NCBI GenBank assembly: GCA_031276615.1
Contig: JAISND010000006.1
Location: forward strand, 1-11,420
Length of the DNA: 11,420 bases
Reading direction: 5' to 3'
From: Treponema sp.
Lineage (GTDB): Bacteria > Spirochaetota > Spirochaetia > Treponematales > Breznakiellaceae
Below, piece after piece: positions 1 to 6,936 of the stretch; positions within the stretch are counted from its first letter, which is position 1, and each line of letters starts with the position of its first letter. The notes under the pieces were generated by a model. The model was not told the DNA's origin. It saw only the letters and a list, made by a program, of their open reading frames with translations, and did not search any database. A program made the position numbers and the translations under genes.

Positions 1-1
1 A

Positions 2-1246
2 ATCACCAGGGACAGGGCGGACTGGTTCCCCCATGGTGAATTCCCCGAAACCGCCGGGGAGATACGGCTCTTTACCGCGGCGGGCCGGACCGAACTGGGC
101 GGGAACCACACGGATCACAACCGGGGTAAGGTGCTGGCCGCTTCCATTCAGCTGGATTCGGCGGCGTCGGCGGCGCCCCGGAAGGATAAAAAAGTTTTCT
201 TCAGATCCAAAGGCTACCCCGATGTCAGGGTAGATCTCGCGGACCCTTCCGGGGCGCCGGACTTTGGAGTCAAGGAAAGCGAGAAGGGAACCACCGAGGC
301 TCTGGTCAGGGGAATCGCCGCCGAATTCGCGTCCCGCGGGACGGAGGTGAGAGGGTTCACCGCCAACGCCGCCTCGACGGTGCTGCCCGGTTCGGGGCTT
401 TCGTCCAGCGCGGCGGCGGAGGTTCTCTTCGGCAGGATTTTTGACAATCTTTACGGCGGCGGGAAGCGGAGCGCCCTGGAGCTGGCCCAGATTGGGCAGA
501 AGGCCGAAAACCTCTACTTCGGCAAACCCTGCGGCCTCATGGACCAGACCGCCTGCGCCAGCGGCGGCGCGGTGGCCATCGACTTTGAAGACCCGGAGAG
601 GCCCCTGGTACGGCAGATCGGCTTCGATCCTGCCGCAGCGGGTTTTGCCCTCTGCGTGACCGATACCCGTGGAAGCCACGCGGACCTGACGCCGGACTAC
701 GCCGCTATCCCTGCGGAGATGAAGGCCGTGGCCGCCTTTTTCGGCAAGACCGTCCTCCGGGAGCTTGACGCCGAAAGCGTTCTCTCCCGTGCGGCGGAAA
801 TCCGCGGGACTGTGGGAGACCGGGCCTTGCTGAGGGCCCTCCATTTTTTTGAGGAGAACCGCAGGGTTGATTCCATGCTCTCAAGGCTGGAAGAAATGAA
901 CGCCGCCGCCTCTTCCGAAGGGAAACAAAAGGCCATGGGGGCTTTTCTTGGCCTGGTAAACCAATCCGGGGATTCTTCCTGGGAACTTTTGCAGAACATC
1001 TATTCGCCCAGGAATCCCGAAAAACAGGGGGTAAGCCTTGCCCTTGCCCTGACAAGGGATTTTCTCGCGGGTGCGGGAGCCTGCCGGATTCACGGCGGCG
1101 GCTTTGCGGGGACCATTCAGGCATATATACCCCTCGGCGCTCTTAACGCCTACCGGAGCCGGATGGAAACCTTCTTCGGCTCAGGCGCGGTGACAGCCCT
1201 CCGCATACGCCCCATAGGCGCCGCGGAATTGGAGTTCCCCGCCTGA
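2..1246 (+). CDS. galK: galactokinase, 5' end cut by window edge
   Basis: Phosphorylates galactose to galactose-1-phosphate with ATP, the first cytoplasmic step of the Leloir pathway. The frame is open from base 2 with no stop, so about 414 codons are visible and the true start lies outside the window. A GTG at 131 is internal, because the galactokinase signature GRTELGGNHTDHN is encoded upstream of it (about 83-121). Other GHMP-kinase marks are the ATP-binding motif LPGSGLSSSAAAEV (about 374-415), the segment DTRGSHADLTPDY after the middle of the protein, and the C-terminal glycine motif CRIHGGGFAGT. The gene ends with TGA at 1244-1246. The length is already near or slightly above a usual galactokinase, so only a short N-terminus should be missing. 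No galactose neighbours are visible in the window. The family call is secure; the exact sugar specificity is inferred. Confidence 0.92.
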   Translation: MTRDRADWFPHGEFPETAGEIRLFTAAGRTELGGNHTDHNRGKVLAASIQLDSAASAAPRKDKKVFFRSKGYPDVRVDLADPSGAPDFGVKESEKGTTEALVRGIAAEFASRGTEVRGFTANAASTVLPGSGLSSSAAAEVLFGRIFDNLYGGGKRSALELAQIGQKAENLYFGKPCGLMDQTACASGGAVAIDFEDPERPLVRQIGFDPAAAGFALCVTDTRGSHADLTPDYAAIPAEMKAVAAFFGKTVLRELDAESVLSRAAEIRGTVGDRALLRALHFFEENRRVDSMLSRLEEMNAAASSEGKQKAMGAFLGLVNQSGDSSWELLQNIYSPRNPEKQGVSLALALTRDFLAGAGACRIHGGGFAGTIQAYIPLGALNAYRSRMETFFGSGAVTALRIRPIGAAELEFPA

Positions 1247-1258
1247 ACGCCCAAGCCG

Positions 1259-1289
1259 TTGATTGGTGTTGACGCGATTAGGGTATGAT
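1259..1289 (+). promoter_or_regulatory. possible weak sigma70 promoter before the transposase-like gene
   Basis: TTGATT (1259-1264) and TATGAT (1284-1289) are separated by 19 bp. A second TTGACG at 1269 is too close to serve this -10. The site lies just after the galactokinase stop and about 110 bp before the next gene. This is a motif match only, with a long spacer. Confidence 0.25.
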
Positions 1290-1398
1290 CACATCTCCAA
1301 TTGCGTGAAGGAGGCTGTTTCTCGGCTTCATTTCCGTTTTTTTCAATTTTTCGCGGTTTAGGTAAAGCAAGCAACATATCAAACCCTTAATACTCTCT

Positions 1399-2091
1399 AT
1401 GAGACAACTACGTATACTTGGACAGGGAGTGTGGTACGAAGTCCGTACCCGTATCAACAACAGGGAACCCCTCTTCCGCCGCCGCAAAGCACTGGCGATC
1501 TTCACGAAAGTGTTCCGCCAGACAATGCTTCGGTTTGCCTTCACGATTCGGGACATTAGCCTCGAGGACGACTGGCTAAGGTTTTACATCAAGCCGGAAA
1601 ACGGGCTGGAACTGCCGGACATCATGAAGTGGATGAAACAGGTGTTCGCTCAACGGTTCAACGCGGCGTTCGGGAGGATCGGGCACATCTGGGGGGACCG
1701 GTATTGGTCGCGGATACTGGAAGGGGAGCCCGTGGCGGCGGCGGAGGGACCACCGGCCAACGGGGACAGACCCCGAGGATCGGTCGGCAGGGTCAGCGCC
1801 TGCGGCTCCCCCAACGGGGACAGACCCCGAGGATCGGTCGGCAGGATCAGAGCCTGCGGATCGGTCAGCGGGGTCCGCGCCTGCGGCTCCCCCAACGGGA
1901 TCAGAGCCTGCGGATCGGTCGGCAGGGTCAGCGCCTGCGGTTCCCCCAACGGGGACAGACCCCGAGGATCGGTCAGCGGGGTCCGCTCCTGCGGCTTCCC
2001 CAACGGGGTCAGACCCCGTTGGGGAAGACAGGAGGAGAGCCCCTGCTTTTTCCTCACATACCCTTCCCTTCCAGCCCCCGCGCCCGGCTAA
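1399..2091 (+). CDS. Y1/RAYT-like transposase-derived protein with repeat tail
   Basis: Residues 1-112 resemble the Y1 transposase fold of REP-associated tyrosine transposases (RAYTs): an N-terminal VWYEVRTRINNREPLF strand and, later, the family-typical RIGHIWGDRYWSRILEGEP. Two catalytic elements of the family are not seen. The place of the NHxHLL (HUH) motif reads DWLRFY (residues 58-63), so both metal-binding histidines are replaced. The usual Tyr-bearing YxxxNPxxAG segment is absent. From residue 121 to 210 the protein is ten 9-residue units such as NGDRPRGSV and GRVSACGSP, encoded by 27-bp repeats, then a short Pro-rich tail. No Shine-Dalgarno is visible before the ATG. The N-terminal part looks like a real gene. 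The tail may be translated repeat DNA that invaded the 3' end, since the repeats are open in several frames. The protein is either a catalytically dead, domesticated relative or a decaying transposase. Confidence 0.6.
   Translation: MRQLRILGQGVWYEVRTRINNREPLFRRRKALAIFTKVFRQTMLRFAFTIRDISLEDDWLRFYIKPENGLELPDIMKWMKQVFAQRFNAAFGRIGHIWGDRYWSRILEGEPVAAAEGPPANGDRPRGSVGRVSACGSPNGDRPRGSVGRIRACGSVSGVRACGSPNGIRACGSVGRVSACGSPNGDRPRGSVSGVRSCGFPNGVRPRWGRQEESPCFFLTYPSLPAPAPG
1759..2028 (+). repeat. ten tandem 27-bp GC-rich palindromic modules
   Basis: Ten head-to-tail modules of 27 bp fill these 270 bases. Two main types alternate imperfectly. One carries CGGGGACAGACCCCG. The other carries a GCAGG...CCTGC inverted pair around a TCAG core. 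The order is a mosaic of the types, suggesting unequal crossing-over or slippage. The period is a multiple of three, so the block stays in frame. The last module turns into a long perfect palindrome. The array lies inside the 3' part of the transposase-like gene. Confidence 0.85.
1995..2027. repeat. 33-bp perfect palindrome (16-bp arms, 1-nt centre)
   Basis: The left arm 1995-2010 and right arm 2012-2027 are exact reverse complements around A2011. The inner 13 bases are GGGGTCAGACCCC. It closes the 27-bp repeat array. No T-tract follows, so it is not a typical intrinsic terminator. It resembles a REP/BIME unit or an element boundary. Confidence 0.85.
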
Positions 2092-2224
2092 CCAGGAGTA
2101 ATCCGCCCCAGGTTCCGCGTCAGCGTCCTTCCCCCTCTCAATCCTAAGACACCCGGGGGAAAGATCCGCCCTGAAAAAACATTAAGGCTAAGCTGGGCGG
2201 ACAACCTGCCCGCCGCTTCCCGGC

Positions 2225-2254
2225 TTGATGCCTCTGGCGCGATTATATTATATT
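2225..2254 (+). promoter_or_regulatory. possible promoter of the FMN reductase gene
   Basis: TTGATG (2225-2230) and TATATT (2249-2254) are 18 bp apart, within an abrupt AT-rich patch between GC-rich flanks and about 50 bp before the ATG at 2303. The surrounding gap 2092-2302 otherwise shows only an inverted pair TCCGCCC (2165-2171) / GGGCGGA (2195-2201). Confidence 0.35.
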
Positions 2255-2302
2255 TTAGCTCAAATTGACCGTACAACTATTTTATCGAGAAGTGGGGAAA
2301 AC

Positions 2303-2875
2303 ATGGGAAAAATAAATATCGGGATTCTGACCGGCAGCCTGCGGAGGGAATCGTACAGCAAAAAGACGGGCTTATACGTTGCGGGGATTTTGCCGGAGGA
2401 TTTTGCCGCCGAATGGATCGATTTGAGCGGCCTTCCCCTGTACAACCAGGATTATGATGACGAGGGCAATCCGCCACGGGAATGGCAGGTCTTCCGGCAG
2501 AAAATCAAAAAAATGGACGGATTTTTGTTCGTAACCCCCGAATACAACCGTTCCGTCACGGCGGCGCTGAAAAACGCCCTGGACGTTGCCTCCCGGCCCT
2601 TCGGCCAAAACGCCTGGAACGGCAAACCGGGAGCGGTTATCAGCGTCAGCCCCGGCAAGCTGGGAGCCTTCGGCGCCAACCACCATCTCCGGCAGCCCAT
2701 GGTCTTTCTCAACATTCCCCTGCTCCAGCAGCCGGAGGTCTACCTCGGCGGCATTGCGGAGCTTTTTAACGACCGGGGGGAACTTACCGACCGGGGCACG
2801 GGGGAGTTTCTGCAAACTTTTGCCGATGCTTTTGCCCGGTGGGTGCGTACATGGGTTAAAGCCGCCGGGGAATGA
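2303..2875 (+). CDS. NADPH-dependent FMN reductase family protein
   Basis: A 190-residue cytoplasmic flavodoxin-fold oxidoreductase of the ChrR/azoreductase-like FMN_red family, which transfers electrons from NAD(P)H through FMN to quinones, azo dyes or metals. Visible marks are the phosphate-binding loop GSLRRES (residues 11-17), LPLYNQD (44-50), the signature TPEYN (78-82) followed by LKNALDVAS (89-97), and a flavin-side SPG loop near 116-118. The length fits the family. The ATG at 2303 is chosen because it sits directly before the first beta strand (KINIGILTGS). The frame stays open upstream to 2225, but that part is AT-rich and unlike the family. The ribosome site is weak (GAG and GGGG stretches upstream). 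It converges with the LysM lipoprotein gene, with about 40 bp between them. The physiological substrate cannot be told from sequence. Confidence 0.9.
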   Translation: MGKINIGILTGSLRRESYSKKTGLYVAGILPEDFAAEWIDLSGLPLYNQDYDDEGNPPREWQVFRQKIKKMDGFLFVTPEYNRSVTAALKNALDVASRPFGQNAWNGKPGAVISVSPGKLGAFGANHHLRQPMVFLNIPLLQQPEVYLGGIAELFNDRGELTDRGTGEFLQTFADAFARWVRTWVKAAGE

Positions 2876-2914
2876 GGAACCGGGGCTTTCCGCCGGGCTA
2901 CAGCAGGCGCGCCG

Positions 2915-4192
2915 CTAATCCTGCCGTGCGCCGGGAATGGGAGGAATCCGCAACACAACGCCGCTTTTCAGCAGATTGGGATTATTGGGGTCTTCGAGTT
3001 TATCGCGGTTTGCCTCATAGAGAATGGGCCAGCGGTAAGGGTCGCCGTAAACAGCTTCGGCTATTTTCCAAAAGCAATCAGGCGGCCATTTGCCGACGGT
3101 GTAGTACTCAGAGGGTTCCCCCGGCCGGGGGGACGGCGGGACTTGCGCGGGCGTCTCTTCCACAACGGCGGCGGACGCGGCGGCCGGGGTCGTGAGGCTT
3201 GCGTTTGTATAGGCGGGGGGCTGTTCCGTCAGGGTTCCCAGGGCCGCCGGTATTTCGGCCGTTTCCACCATGACGGCGGACTGAAGCTGCACGGCAAGTT
3301 CGTCTTCGGCCTTTTTCCGGGCGGCCTCTTCATCGGCGGCCTTCTTCTGAGCGGCGGCGGCGGCGGCTTCGGCCTTCTGCCGGGCGGCTTCCGCATCGGC
3401 GGCCTTCTTTTGGGCGGCGGCCAAATCCGCGGCGGCTTTTTTCTGTTGGGCGGCGGCGTCCGCGGCGGCCTTTTTCCGTGCGGCGGCCGCATCCGCTTCG
3501 GCCTTCTTCCGGGCCGCTTCCGCGTCCGCGGCTTTCTTTTGGGCGGCGGCCAAGTCCGCGGCGGCCTTCTTTTGAGCGGCGGCCAGGTCCGCGGCGGCTT
3601 TTTTCTGGGCGGCGGCGTCCGCCGCGGCCTTCTTTTGGGCGGCGGCCAACTCAGCCTCGGCCTTCAGCAGGGCGGCCGATGCATCGGCGGCCTGTTTTTG
3701 GGCGGCGGCCACCTGATCCGGGTCCGGCGGCGGGGTCTCCGCAGACACGACTTCCGCCGGATTTTCCGGCACGGCTTTCGCCGCGGCCTCAAGCTCGGCA
3801 ATCCGCCTAAAAGCTTCGGCAAGATTATCTTCCGCGGTCTTTTGCGCCTGCCGGGCTTCTTCAACGGCGCGCTTGAGTTCCTGGATTTCGGCGTTTGAGG
3901 TTTCGGCGGGAGGGGCCGGTTCCGGTTCCCGGACTTCGGCGGCGCCGTTTCCGGCGGGAAGGGCGGCCTGCGCTTCGCCGGGGCTTTCGGAAACGGGCGC
4001 TTCCCCGTCCCCGTTTTCCGCCGCGGCGGCGGCCGGAACCGGGTCTTCAGGGGCCGAAGCCGCGGAGGGCAGGGGCTCGGCGGATTCCCCGCCCATTGTC
4101 CAATATTCTATTATCGATGCACACCCACCCAACGATGCCGTGAGGATAACCGCAAAAAAAACGTTCGCCGCCCGTTTTATCATCTCTTTCAT
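2915..4192 (-). CDS. LysM lipoprotein with TolA-like Ala/Lys coiled coil
   Basis: A predicted envelope lipoprotein of 425 residues. The N-terminus MKEMIKRAANVFFAVIL ends in the lipobox LGGC (Cys24). A Pro/Ala/Glu-rich linker follows, then a first helical stretch (about 99-139). A long Ala/Lys-rich coiled coil comes next (about 160-302), built of repeats like AAAQKKAAADL. The C-terminal LysM domain (about 363-418) contains YYTVGKWPPDCFWKIAEAVYGDPYRW and ends VVLRIPP. LysM binds peptidoglycan, so the protein could tether a membrane to the cell wall across the periplasm. The start at 4192 is chosen because GGGGAGG lies 9 nt upstream and it gives a clean lipoprotein signal; a TTG at 4234 is less likely. 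It is the third gene of a minus-strand set, 58 nt after the barrel gene. Stop TAG at 2915-2917. Confidence 0.85.
   Translation of the reverse strand: MKEMIKRAANVFFAVILTASLGGCASIIEYWTMGGESAEPLPSAASAPEDPVPAAAAAENGDGEAPVSESPGEAQAALPAGNGAAEVREPEPAPPAETSNAEIQELKRAVEEARQAQKTAEDNLAEAFRRIAELEAAAKAVPENPAEVVSAETPPPDPDQVAAAQKQAADASAALLKAEAELAAAQKKAAADAAAQKKAAADLAAAQKKAAADLAAAQKKAADAEAARKKAEADAAAARKKAAADAAAQQKKAAADLAAAQKKAADAEAARQKAEAAAAAAQKKAADEEAARKKAEDELAVQLQSAVMVETAEIPAALGTLTEQPPAYTNASLTTPAAASAAVVEETPAQVPPSPRPGEPSEYYTVGKWPPDCFWKIAEAVYGDPYRWPILYEANRDKLEDPNNPNLLKSGVVLRIPPIPGARQD
3287..3715 (-). repeat. in-gene Ala/Lys coding repeats of the LysM lipoprotein
   Basis: Degenerate repeats encode units such as KKAAADLAAAQ and KKAADAEAARK, mostly 11 residues (33 bp) long with some insertions. 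An 11-residue period fits a hendecad coiled coil, as in TolA-like periplasmic rods. Such arrays can change length by recombination. Confidence 0.7.
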
Positions 4193-4250
4193 TAACAGTG
4201 CCCTCCCCTGTCGTTCCCTCCCCGCCGCCCTCAAGGGGAATCGGGGAATT

Positions 4251-5717
4251 TTAACGCCGCATGGTCAAAAACAAGGTAAACTTGTTATTATCCTGCGCGG
4301 ACTTCCGCAGCGAGGAGATGTCGCTGTAATCGGGTTCGTTCTTAAAGTCGAACTTGCCGGAAGTGATGAGCAGCATGTCAATCGTCGTGTTCGCGTTCAG
4401 ATTGACCGTAAATCCCACCGCAAAACGGGTGGAGGGAAGGGTCTCCTCGAAAGACTCCTCATCTTCTCCCAGGCTTTTATTTTCGGTGGTACTGATATTA
4501 AAGGTGTAAAGGTTCAGGCCGAACCCGGCGTGGAGCGAAAACCTGTCGGGCAGCAGCGCGAATGTCCCGCCGAAATCGAGTTCCGGCCTGACGTATATTT
4601 CCCGTGCGTGGGTCTCGTAGTCGCCGTACATCCGGTTGGCGCTGTCGGGGGTAAGGAAATATTCGTTGAACCTGATGTCCGCCATAAGCTTAAACCCGAA
4701 TTTTATCCAGTCACTGATGTCGCCGCTGTACAGGAAATAGGGCGTGATCTCCTGTTCAAGGTTGTCGTACACCGACACGATGGTTTCGTCCGTTCCGTTT
4801 TCAACGACCACGTGGGTAATCTCCGCCCCGCTCGATAGATCAAACCCGTTCAAGCGTTTTTTGAGATAATAACCCCCGCCGACCCGAATTTCATTGCCGG
4901 GAGAACGGAACGCCACCCCGAGATCGGCCCCGACCCGGGCTTCGTTGTAGGTTTGGGTATAGCCTGAATAGAAATCCGGCACGCCGCCGGTCATGTGGGG
5001 ATCCGCGCCCTGCACAAACTGATGAATATCCAACTGGGCCGAAAGTTCGGGAATGATAAAGACCGAATCGCTGACCGGGATGCTGGCGCCGACGGCGAAA
5101 GAAGGCACAAGGGCGTTTTCAAAGGTAAACGCCTGCACGGTCTTGCCAACTTCCATTGCCTGGTCGTTGCTTTGGGGCTGGTTGACCGTTAACATCTGGG
5201 AAAAGCCGATTTTGAACCCGACGCGCCCTATTCCCAGGAAGAGGTTAAACTCGTTCCGGCTTTTCGCCTCCGCCGGCCTGCCTCCCGCCGGGTCAAAGAC
5301 ACCGGGGACTTCGGTCTTGGCCCCGCCGGACTGGGACAGTTTGAGGCTCAACTCGCTGGGGTCCTGGTTTGTGGCGCGGGAAAAGAGGTCCTGGATAAGG
5401 CTGCCGCCGTAAGCCGCGCCGAGATAGACCGGCCCCAGCTTTATGCCCGTGCCGAGGGTGATGCCCTGGGGGTCAAAGCCGGTGTACACGAGCATCCGCT
5501 CAAAAGAGGTGTCCGCGAACGCGCCGACATCCATAAACCGGTCAATATCCGACTGGATAGTGCCCATGGAAGCGCGGTAGAGGCCGCTTTCCGGGTTAAA
5601 CAGGGCCGGCTCGGTCGGCGACGGCGCCGAGGAAAGCCTGAAATCCTGAGCATACAAACAAAGCGCCTGTCCGAAAAGGACGAGCGCCGCCACAAGTACC
5701 GTTTTAGAATTTTTCAT
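4251..5717 (-). CDS. predicted outer-membrane beta-barrel protein, unknown function
   Basis: About 488 residues. The signal peptide (MKNSKTVLVAALVLFGQALCLYAQ, cleavage near AQ-DF) is followed by many short alternating hydrophobic/aromatic strands separated by polar turns, for example GIKLGPVYLGAAYGGSL, NEFNLFLGIGRVGFKIGFSQ, EIRVGGGYYLKKR, FSLHAGFGLNLYTFNIS and TRFAVGFTVNLNANTTIDMLL. It ends KFTLFLTMRR. This pattern indicates a transmembrane beta barrel of the outer membrane. I recognise no named family. GGGAGG lies 6 nt before the second of two adjacent ATGs (5717) and 3 nt before the first (5720), so 5717 is preferred. It follows the lipoprotein gene by 18 nt and precedes the LysM lipoprotein gene, suggesting co-transcription. 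Possible roles are porin, transporter or surface antigen; the sequence does not decide. Confidence 0.75.
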   Translation of the reverse strand: MKNSKTVLVAALVLFGQALCLYAQDFRLSSAPSPTEPALFNPESGLYRASMGTIQSDIDRFMDVGAFADTSFERMLVYTGFDPQGITLGTGIKLGPVYLGAAYGGSLIQDLFSRATNQDPSELSLKLSQSGGAKTEVPGVFDPAGGRPAEAKSRNEFNLFLGIGRVGFKIGFSQMLTVNQPQSNDQAMEVGKTVQAFTFENALVPSFAVGASIPVSDSVFIIPELSAQLDIHQFVQGADPHMTGGVPDFYSGYTQTYNEARVGADLGVAFRSPGNEIRVGGGYYLKKRLNGFDLSSGAEITHVVVENGTDETIVSVYDNLEQEITPYFLYSGDISDWIKFGFKLMADIRFNEYFLTPDSANRMYGDYETHAREIYVRPELDFGGTFALLPDRFSLHAGFGLNLYTFNISTTENKSLGEDEESFEETLPSTRFAVGFTVNLNANTTIDMLLITSGKFDFKNEPDYSDISSLRKSAQDNNKFTLFLTMRR

Positions 5718-5735
5718 CATATTCCTCCCTTTCCG

Positions 5736-6641
5736 TCAGTCGGCCCACTCATAAACCACCCGAAGCGCCGGCCGGTTCGTCTTCATCCAGTCTTTCACAT
5801 TCTCCGGGTTAGCCCACTTATCATCTGTCGTTGCTGTAAGCTTCGTAGAAACCTCCGTTGCATAGCTGCCGGCATAGAAATTAATCACGGACGAGTCTCC
5901 CTTGACCAGGACCGTAGCGATGGAAAGGGGACGGAGAGTATCTTTAGCCGGATCAACCTTCCCGCCATCGTCAAAATTACCGATGTCGCAACCGAGAACA
6001 ACAGTGCCATCCGGTTTTGCCAAGCCCATGACACGGATTCCGTCTTTTTCATAAACACCATCTTTCCAGGCTTCATCACCCGCCTTGGTTGCGCCAAGCC
6101 CAACGCCGACAGCGTTTTCCTCTATCCAGACAAGCTTTGCATACTGCGCTTCACCGCCGATTTGGGAGATTGACGGGAACTTTTTAAGCAGCTCTTTTCT
6201 CACAAGCCCCGTATCAAGCGGGAGTATCACGAAAGGGGTGGTCTCATTTGTTGTGGAGTTTGAGGAGTAGGATTTCCCGGCCTCAGTCGTTGTTACCCCA
6301 TCATTACCCTCTTTAGGAACGATAAGAGCGGGATTTGTCTTCTGGCCGTAATATAAAATTAACGCTTCGATAGACTGGGGTTTCGCTTTTTTTAACTCGG
6401 TTACAACCTCTTTCGCCGTATACTCAAAACCGTCCTCCCCCCCCCCCGTGATCCGGTAGGTGAGGGTCGTGGTCGTGCCGTCGGAGCTTATCTCAGGCCC
6501 GCAGACAGGCACGGCGGGCATCCCCGCGGGCAGGACCGCCGCTTTGCCGGCGGGGGAATCCGTAGAAGCCTCCAGCGTACATGACGCCGCCCACAAGGCC
6601 GCAAAAACCAGCGGCAGGGCCGTTTGCCATATTTTTTTCAT
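5736..6641 (-). CDS. hypothetical lipoprotein with poly-G tract
   Basis: A 301-residue predicted lipoprotein. MKKIWQTALPLVFAALWAASC is a signal peptide with lipobox AASC (Cys21). The mature part is polar, rich in Thr, Asp and Gly, and ends RPALRVVYEWAD. I recognise no domain. The start is firm: AAGGAG lies 5 nt before the ATG. Codons for ITGGGED, about residue 65-70, run through eleven consecutive G on the coding strand (6437-6447), so a one-base slip would frameshift the gene near its beginning. It is the first gene behind a strong promoter at 6845-6873 and precedes the barrel gene by 18 nt. It probably acts in the envelope together with the next two gene products. The function is unknown. 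Confidence 0.75.
   Translation of the reverse strand: MKKIWQTALPLVFAALWAASCTLEASTDSPAGKAAVLPAGMPAVPVCGPEISSDGTTTTLTYRITGGGEDGFEYTAKEVVTELKKAKPQSIEALILYYGQKTNPALIVPKEGNDGVTTTEAGKSYSSNSTTNETTPFVILPLDTGLVRKELLKKFPSISQIGGEAQYAKLVWIEENAVGVGLGATKAGDEAWKDGVYEKDGIRVMGLAKPDGTVVLGCDIGNFDDGGKVDPAKDTLRPLSIATVLVKGDSSVINFYAGSYATEVSTKLTATTDDKWANPENVKDWMKTNRPALRVVYEWAD
6437..6447 (-). repeat. 11-base homopolymer (poly-G on coding strand)
   Basis: Eleven C on the plus strand, hence eleven G in the coding strand of the lipoprotein gene, about 200 bp after its start codon. Homopolymer tracts of this length are prone to slipped-strand mispairing. Confidence 0.9.
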
Positions 6642-6656
6642 ACAAACTCCTTATGT

Positions 6657-6728
6657 CTACAAAGTTTTATAGCTACGCGCCAGGCCGGATGCCGCATGAG
6701 CTTCCCGATCCGGGCTGTTTCGCCTCAT
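6657..6728 (-). CDS. candidate 23-residue leader peptide (uORF)
   Basis: Inside the leader of the lipoprotein operon, an ATG at 6728 is preceded by GGAGG (6736-6740) with an ideal 7-nt spacing. It opens a frame of 23 codons, beginning MRRNSPDREAHAASG, and ends with TAG at 6657-6659. The stop lies 15 nt before the lipoprotein ATG, close enough for translational coupling or leader-type control. The peptide resembles nothing I know and has no run of a single amino acid that would suggest attenuation. It may be chance. The good ribosome site and position are the only support. Confidence 0.35.
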   Translation of the reverse strand: MRRNSPDREAHAASGLARSYKTL

Positions 6729-6844
6729 GAACCAGCCTCCGCCCTGCGCCGTTCCCCGCCAACTACGGGAGTCTGCGCGGGCGTTTGGCCGCGCCGCCGC
6801 GCTCCGGTTTGGTTTCGTTTTCACGCCTAAAATCGGCAGTATCC

Positions 6845-6873
6845 AGTATAACGTGAATTTCTGAAAATGTCAA
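6845..6873 (-). promoter_or_regulatory. strong sigma70-type promoter of the envelope operon
   Basis: On the minus strand TTGACA (6868-6873), 17 bp, then TATACT (6845-6850). This is a perfect -35, optimal spacing and a near-consensus -10. Transcription would start near 6838, leaving a leader of about 200 nt before the lipoprotein ATG at 6641. The leader is GC-rich at its 5' end and contains a candidate uORF. Confidence 0.75.
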
Positions 6874-6921
6874 GGGAATTTACGGAATTTGCGGGTTAGC
6901 GGGAAAAAATTTTAGCGCCCA

Positions 6922-6936
6922 TGGTGCCAGGCACCA
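6922..6936. repeat. palindrome TGGTGCCAGGCACCA
   Basis: Seven-base arms around a central A form a perfect interrupted palindrome in the gene-free gap. It has the same layout as GGGGTCAGACCCC at 7136-7148 and 2005-2017, with paired base changes. It may be a REP-like unit or a binding site. Confidence 0.6.

Noticed and set aside
1759..2028. CRISPR-like short regular repeats
   Set aside because: The 27-bp units are directly adjacent, with no unique spacers between them, and no cas genes are nearby.
1650..2057. Minus-strand reading frame with Pro/Leu repeats (LTDPQALIPLGEPQ)
   Set aside because: It is open only because the repeat period is divisible by three; it has no ribosome site or family resemblance.
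2876..2914. Bidirectional terminator between the convergent FMN reductase and LysM genes
   Set aside because: Only short GC-rich dyads are present, with no stable stem plus T-tract on either strand.
3143..3898. Long plus-strand Gly-rich frame
   Set aside because: It is the antisense of the Ala/Lys repeat region of the LysM lipoprotein, which has a signal peptide, lipobox and domain match.
3873..4838. 321-codon plus-strand frame
   Set aside because: It spans the antisense of two well-supported genes and shows no domain or initiation signal.
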